In this document: piece after piece, positions 5,450 through 7,038 of the stretch
How positions within the stretch are numbered: the first letter of the stretch is position 1
Layout: each line of letters starts with the position of its first letter
The notes under the pieces: model-generated
Seen by the model: only the letters and a program-made list of their open reading frames with translations
Told to the model about the DNA's origin: nothing
Databases searched by the model: none
Assembly (NCBI GenBank): GCA_964544105.1
Contig: CAZIZQ010000037.1
Coordinates: 1-7,038, forward strand
From: GCA-016432345 sp964544105
Lineage (GTDB): Bacteria > Patescibacteriota > Microgenomatia > Levybacterales > UBA12049
Reading direction: 5' to 3'
DNA length: 7,038 bases
Translations under genes and position numbers: made by a program

Positions 5450-5479
5450 TTGCAATAAGTATCTTAGATATTATATATT
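5450..5479 (+). promoter_or_regulatory. Promoter of thioredoxin
   Basis: TTGCAA (5450-5455), an 18-bp spacer and TATATT (5474-5479). The box ends 8 nt before the ATG at 5488 and there is no Shine-Dalgarno, so a leaderless or nearly leaderless mRNA is predicted. It lies in the 53-bp gap after the membrane protein gene, in which I see no terminator. Confidence 0.5.
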
Positions 5480-5487
5480 AGTATTCT

Positions 5488-5808
5488 ATGGCAGATGTAA
5501 CAGATCAAAATTTTCAAACAGAAGTGTTAAAAAGCTCGACTCCAACGCTAGTGGACTTTTATGCAGATTGGTGCCAGCCTTGTAAAATTATTGGGCCGGT
5601 GGTTGAAGAATTGGCAAAAGAGTATGAGGGAAAGGTAAAAGTGGTAAAGCTAAATGTTGATGATAATCCTCAAAGCGCGGGACGATTTAATGTAATGAGC
5701 ATCCCAACACTGATGATTTTTAAGGCTGGAGAACCGGTAAAGACCATTATTGGAGCCGAAGCCAAAGAAAGTATCAAGAAAGCGATTGATGAAGCAATTG
5801 CAGTGTAG
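5488..5808 (+). CDS. trxA: Thioredoxin with CQPC active site
   Basis: A classic cytoplasmic thioredoxin of 106 residues, reducing disulfides in target proteins. Visible: a short N-terminal helix region, TLVDFYADWCQPCK (20-33) with active-site Cys29 and Cys32, the buried Asp23 before it, and the cis-proline loop SIPTLMIFKAGE with Pro73. Length and motif spacing match the family. The usual WCGPCK reads WCQPCK, so the first residue between the cysteines is Gln rather than Gly; in thioredoxin-fold proteins this dipeptide affects redox potential. Followed after a 137-bp repeat-rich gap by thioredoxin reductase on the same strand, the expected electron donor. The ATG at 5488 gives the normal N-terminus. 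Confidence 0.96.
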   Translation: MADVTDQNFQTEVLKSSTPTLVDFYADWCQPCKIIGPVVEELAKEYEGKVKVVKLNVDDNPQSAGRFNVMSIPTLMIFKAGEPVKTIIGAEAKESIKKAIDEAIAV

Positions 5809-5810
5809 AT

Positions 5811-5925
5811 ACAATTTAGAATTCAAAATTCATAATTCATAATTCATAATTCAGAATTAAGTTTAGAATTAAGAATTCTAAATTCTTCATTTCATTCTGA
5901 ACTCTGAATTCTACATTCTGAATTT
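5811..5925. repeat. Inverted AATTC-type repeat array between trxA and trxB
   Basis: The left half (5817-5859) holds direct copies such as AATTCATAATTCATAATTC, the right half (5883-5925) holds reversed units such as TCTGAATTCTACATTCTGAA. They meet at a perfect 9-bp inverted repeat, TTTAGAATT (5862-5870), AAG, AATTCTAAA (5874-5882). The complement of the right half closely resembles the in-frame endoQ repeat at 466-510 (CAGAATGA followed by ATTTAGAATT). The plus strand contains stops and the array is not coding. No unique spacers, so not a CRISPR. Confidence 0.8.
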
Positions 5926-5945
5926 TTGCTGATTAATTACTAAAT

Positions 5946-6863
5946 ATGGAGAATCTTTACGATGTTATAATAATAGGATCCGGACCTGCAGGACTTACTG
6001 CTGCAATATATACCACACGCGCAAATTTGAAAACCCTCATTATTGCCGGATCTCGTTGGGGAGGCCAGTTAATGCTTACGACTGTTGTTGAGAATTTCCC
6101 CGGTTTCCCAGACGGTATCCAAGGTCCAGAGTTGATGGCAAATATGCGAAAACAAGCAGAGCGTTTTGGCACAGAGATTGTCGAAGCCGATTTTACACAG
6201 GGTGATTTTAATAAACCTCCTTTTAAAGTTAGTACTGCAGAAAAAACTTACGAGGGTAAAAGTGTAATTATTGCTACCGGCGCAGATACTAAATGGCTTG
6301 GTGTTAAAGGAGAAAAGGAAAAAATAGGACGGGGCGTTTCTTCTTGCGCTCCGTGTGATGCACCATTTTTTAGAAATAAAAAAGTTATTGTGGTGGGAGG
6401 AGGAGACTCTGCCATGGAAGAGGCATTGGTGTTAACAAAATTTGCAGAAATTGTTACGATTGTTCACAGACGAGAGGCATTTCGAGCCTCGCAGATTATG
6501 CAAGATCGGGCAAAAAAAAATCCCAAAATTTCGTTTGTTTTTAATACAGAAGTTATAGAAGTATTAGGGGATCAAAAAGTAATCGGAGTTAAGCTCAAAA
6601 ATAACCAAACAGGGGAAATAAGCGATATGTCAATAGATGGCGTGTTTGTGGCGGTTGGTCATATGCCAAATACAAAGGTTTTTGCTGGTATAGATTTAGA
6701 TGCAAAAGGATTTATTAAAGTGCACGATCATTATTTGACAAATGTTGAGGGTGTTTTTGTGGCAGGTGATGTGCACGATGCGGAGTATAAGCAGGCAGTA
6801 ACAGCAGCCGGGTATGGGTGCGCAGCTGCTTTAGAAGCAGAACGGTGGCTTGCGACCTATTGA
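5946..6863 (+). CDS. trxB: Thioredoxin reductase (NADPH, FAD)
   Basis: A low-molecular-weight thioredoxin reductase of 305 residues that passes electrons from NADPH through FAD and a redox-active Cys pair to thioredoxin. Domains in order: FAD-binding GSGPAGLTAAIY (11-22) with GGQL at 39-42, active site SSCAPCDAPFF with Cys134 and Cys137, NADPH-binding GGGDSAMEEAL (151-161) and HRREAFRAS (174-182) with the Arg residues that read the NADPH phosphate, then C-terminal FAD contacts GVFVAGDV (269-276) and the KQAVTAAGYGCAAA helix. The usual CATCDG reads CAPCDA. The ATG gives the normal N-terminus. No Shine-Dalgarno is seen; TG-a-TTAATT (5930-5938) ends 7 nt before the ATG and may be a weak extended -10. 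The TGA stop overlaps the next promoter's -35. Confidence 0.97.
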   Translation: MENLYDVIIIGSGPAGLTAAIYTTRANLKTLIIAGSRWGGQLMLTTVVENFPGFPDGIQGPELMANMRKQAERFGTEIVEADFTQGDFNKPPFKVSTAEKTYEGKSVIIATGADTKWLGVKGEKEKIGRGVSSCAPCDAPFFRNKKVIVVGGGDSAMEEALVLTKFAEIVTIVHRREAFRASQIMQDRAKKNPKISFVFNTEVIEVLGDQKVIGVKLKNNQTGEISDMSIDGVFVAVGHMPNTKVFAGIDLDAKGFIKVHDHYLTNVEGVFVAGDVHDAEYKQAVTAAGYGCAAALEAERWLATY

Positions 6864-6889
6864 CAGCTTTAGTACGCTTGTGTTAAGAT
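6860..6889 (+). promoter_or_regulatory. Strong promoter upstream of the tRNA
   Basis: A consensus TTGACA (6860-6865) overlaps the trxB stop codon. After an 18-bp spacer ending in TG-t comes TAAGAT (6884-6889), an extended -10. Transcription would start at about 6896, giving a leader of about 110 nt before the tRNA. It is the only visible promoter candidate for that gene with both boxes well formed. Confidence 0.6.
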
Positions 6890-6898
6890 CGTTTTTAC

Positions 6899-6979
6899 AC
6901 GAGTAACTCGTTTATGACACGTATTTATTTAGCAATAGCTTTATCCCCGAAAGGGCTTCTGTTGCATTCGTAAGCGAAT
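6899..6979 (+). other. Hairpin-rich leader between promoter and tRNA
   Basis: Three short stems follow the promoter: ACGAG-TAA-CTCGT (6899-6911), CCC-GAAA-GGG with a GNRA tetraloop (6946-6955), and ATTCG-TAAG-CGAAT (6966-6979). A 19-codon open frame (ATG 6914 to TAA 6971-6973) runs through it, without a ribosome-binding site. It may be just a tRNA precursor leader, or a small structured RNA; none of the known families is recognised. Confidence 0.35.
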
Positions 6980-7006
6980 TCCTCTGTGTGATCGTCGGTC
7001 TAGTTA

Positions 7007-7038
7007 GGGCCGTTAGTTCAGCTGGTAGAACACTTCAT
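7007..7038 (+). tRNA. tRNA, 5' half (cut by the window end before the anticodon)
   Basis: GGGCCGT (7007-7013) fits an acceptor 5' strand, TA fits positions 8-9, GTTC-AGCTGGTA-GAAC (7016-7031) is a perfect four-pair D-arm with the conserved A and GG of the D-loop, then A26 and CTTCA as the 5' anticodon stem, followed by the first anticodon-loop base. The window ends one base before U33, so the anticodon and amino acid cannot be read. Confidence 0.88.

Noticed and set aside
5811..5925. CRISPR array
   Set aside because: Units are short, degenerate, partly inverted and contiguous; there are no unique spacers of constant length.
6914..6973. 19-codon leader peptide MTRIYLAIALSPKGLLLHS
   Set aside because: No ribosome-binding site, no repeated regulatory codons and no downstream protein gene; not strong enough to list as a CDS.

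Overview
The window looks like a piece of a Candidate Phyla Radiation (Patescibacteria) genome, most likely Microgenomates-like. The reasons are AT-rich DNA, compact genes with 1-4 nt overlaps, a chain of typical CPR genes (EndoQ-type nuclease, Pth with a GHHG motif, VTT/DedA-like protein, anchored DsbA, Trx/TrxR), uncharacterised proteins of a CPR style, and low-complexity AATTCAG-type repeats. This placement is inference from composition and gene style; no marker tree can be run here. TGA and TAA both act as ordinary stops, so the code appears standard.

Layout: (1) 2-1192, 3' part of an endonuclease Q gene whose N-terminus lies off the window. (2) 1213-2605, a tightly packed operon: peptidyl-tRNA hydrolase, an 85-residue unknown protein, and a VTT-domain membrane protein, joined by TAATG and ATGA overlaps. 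(3) 2606-2725, a repeat-rich gap with a 38-bp dyad and a TGAGT-type array. (4) 2726-3049, acylphosphatase, converging and overlapping by 8 nt with (5) a membrane-anchored DsbA-like oxidoreductase on the minus strand (3042-3764). (6) 3851-5434, a large unknown membrane protein divergent from dsbA. (7) 5488-6863, thioredoxin and thioredoxin reductase, separated by a 115-bp inverted array of AATTC-type repeats. (8) 6864-7038, a strong promoter, a hairpin-containing leader and the 5' half of a tRNA.

The most interesting signal is a set of small repeats placed inside genes. A GC-rich palindromic element occurs twice, in frame: 60 bp in endoQ and 54 bp in acylphosphatase. Both copies encode a peptide starting PASP and ending AS-(R/Q)-GG, although their interiors match best in opposite orientations. 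A third in-frame insertion in endoQ is made of AATTCAG heptamers, related to the array between trxA and trxB. They resemble in principle the Rickettsia palindromic elements, but the sequences are not recognised as any named family.

A second theme is initiation. Several promoter-proximal genes have a -10-like hexamer ending 6-8 nt before the start codon and no Shine-Dalgarno, which predicts leaderless mRNAs. This moves two starts (dsbA to 3764 and the membrane protein to 3851). Functionally the right half is a thiol-redox neighbourhood: TrxB would reduce TrxA in the cytoplasm, while DsbA would act outside the membrane.
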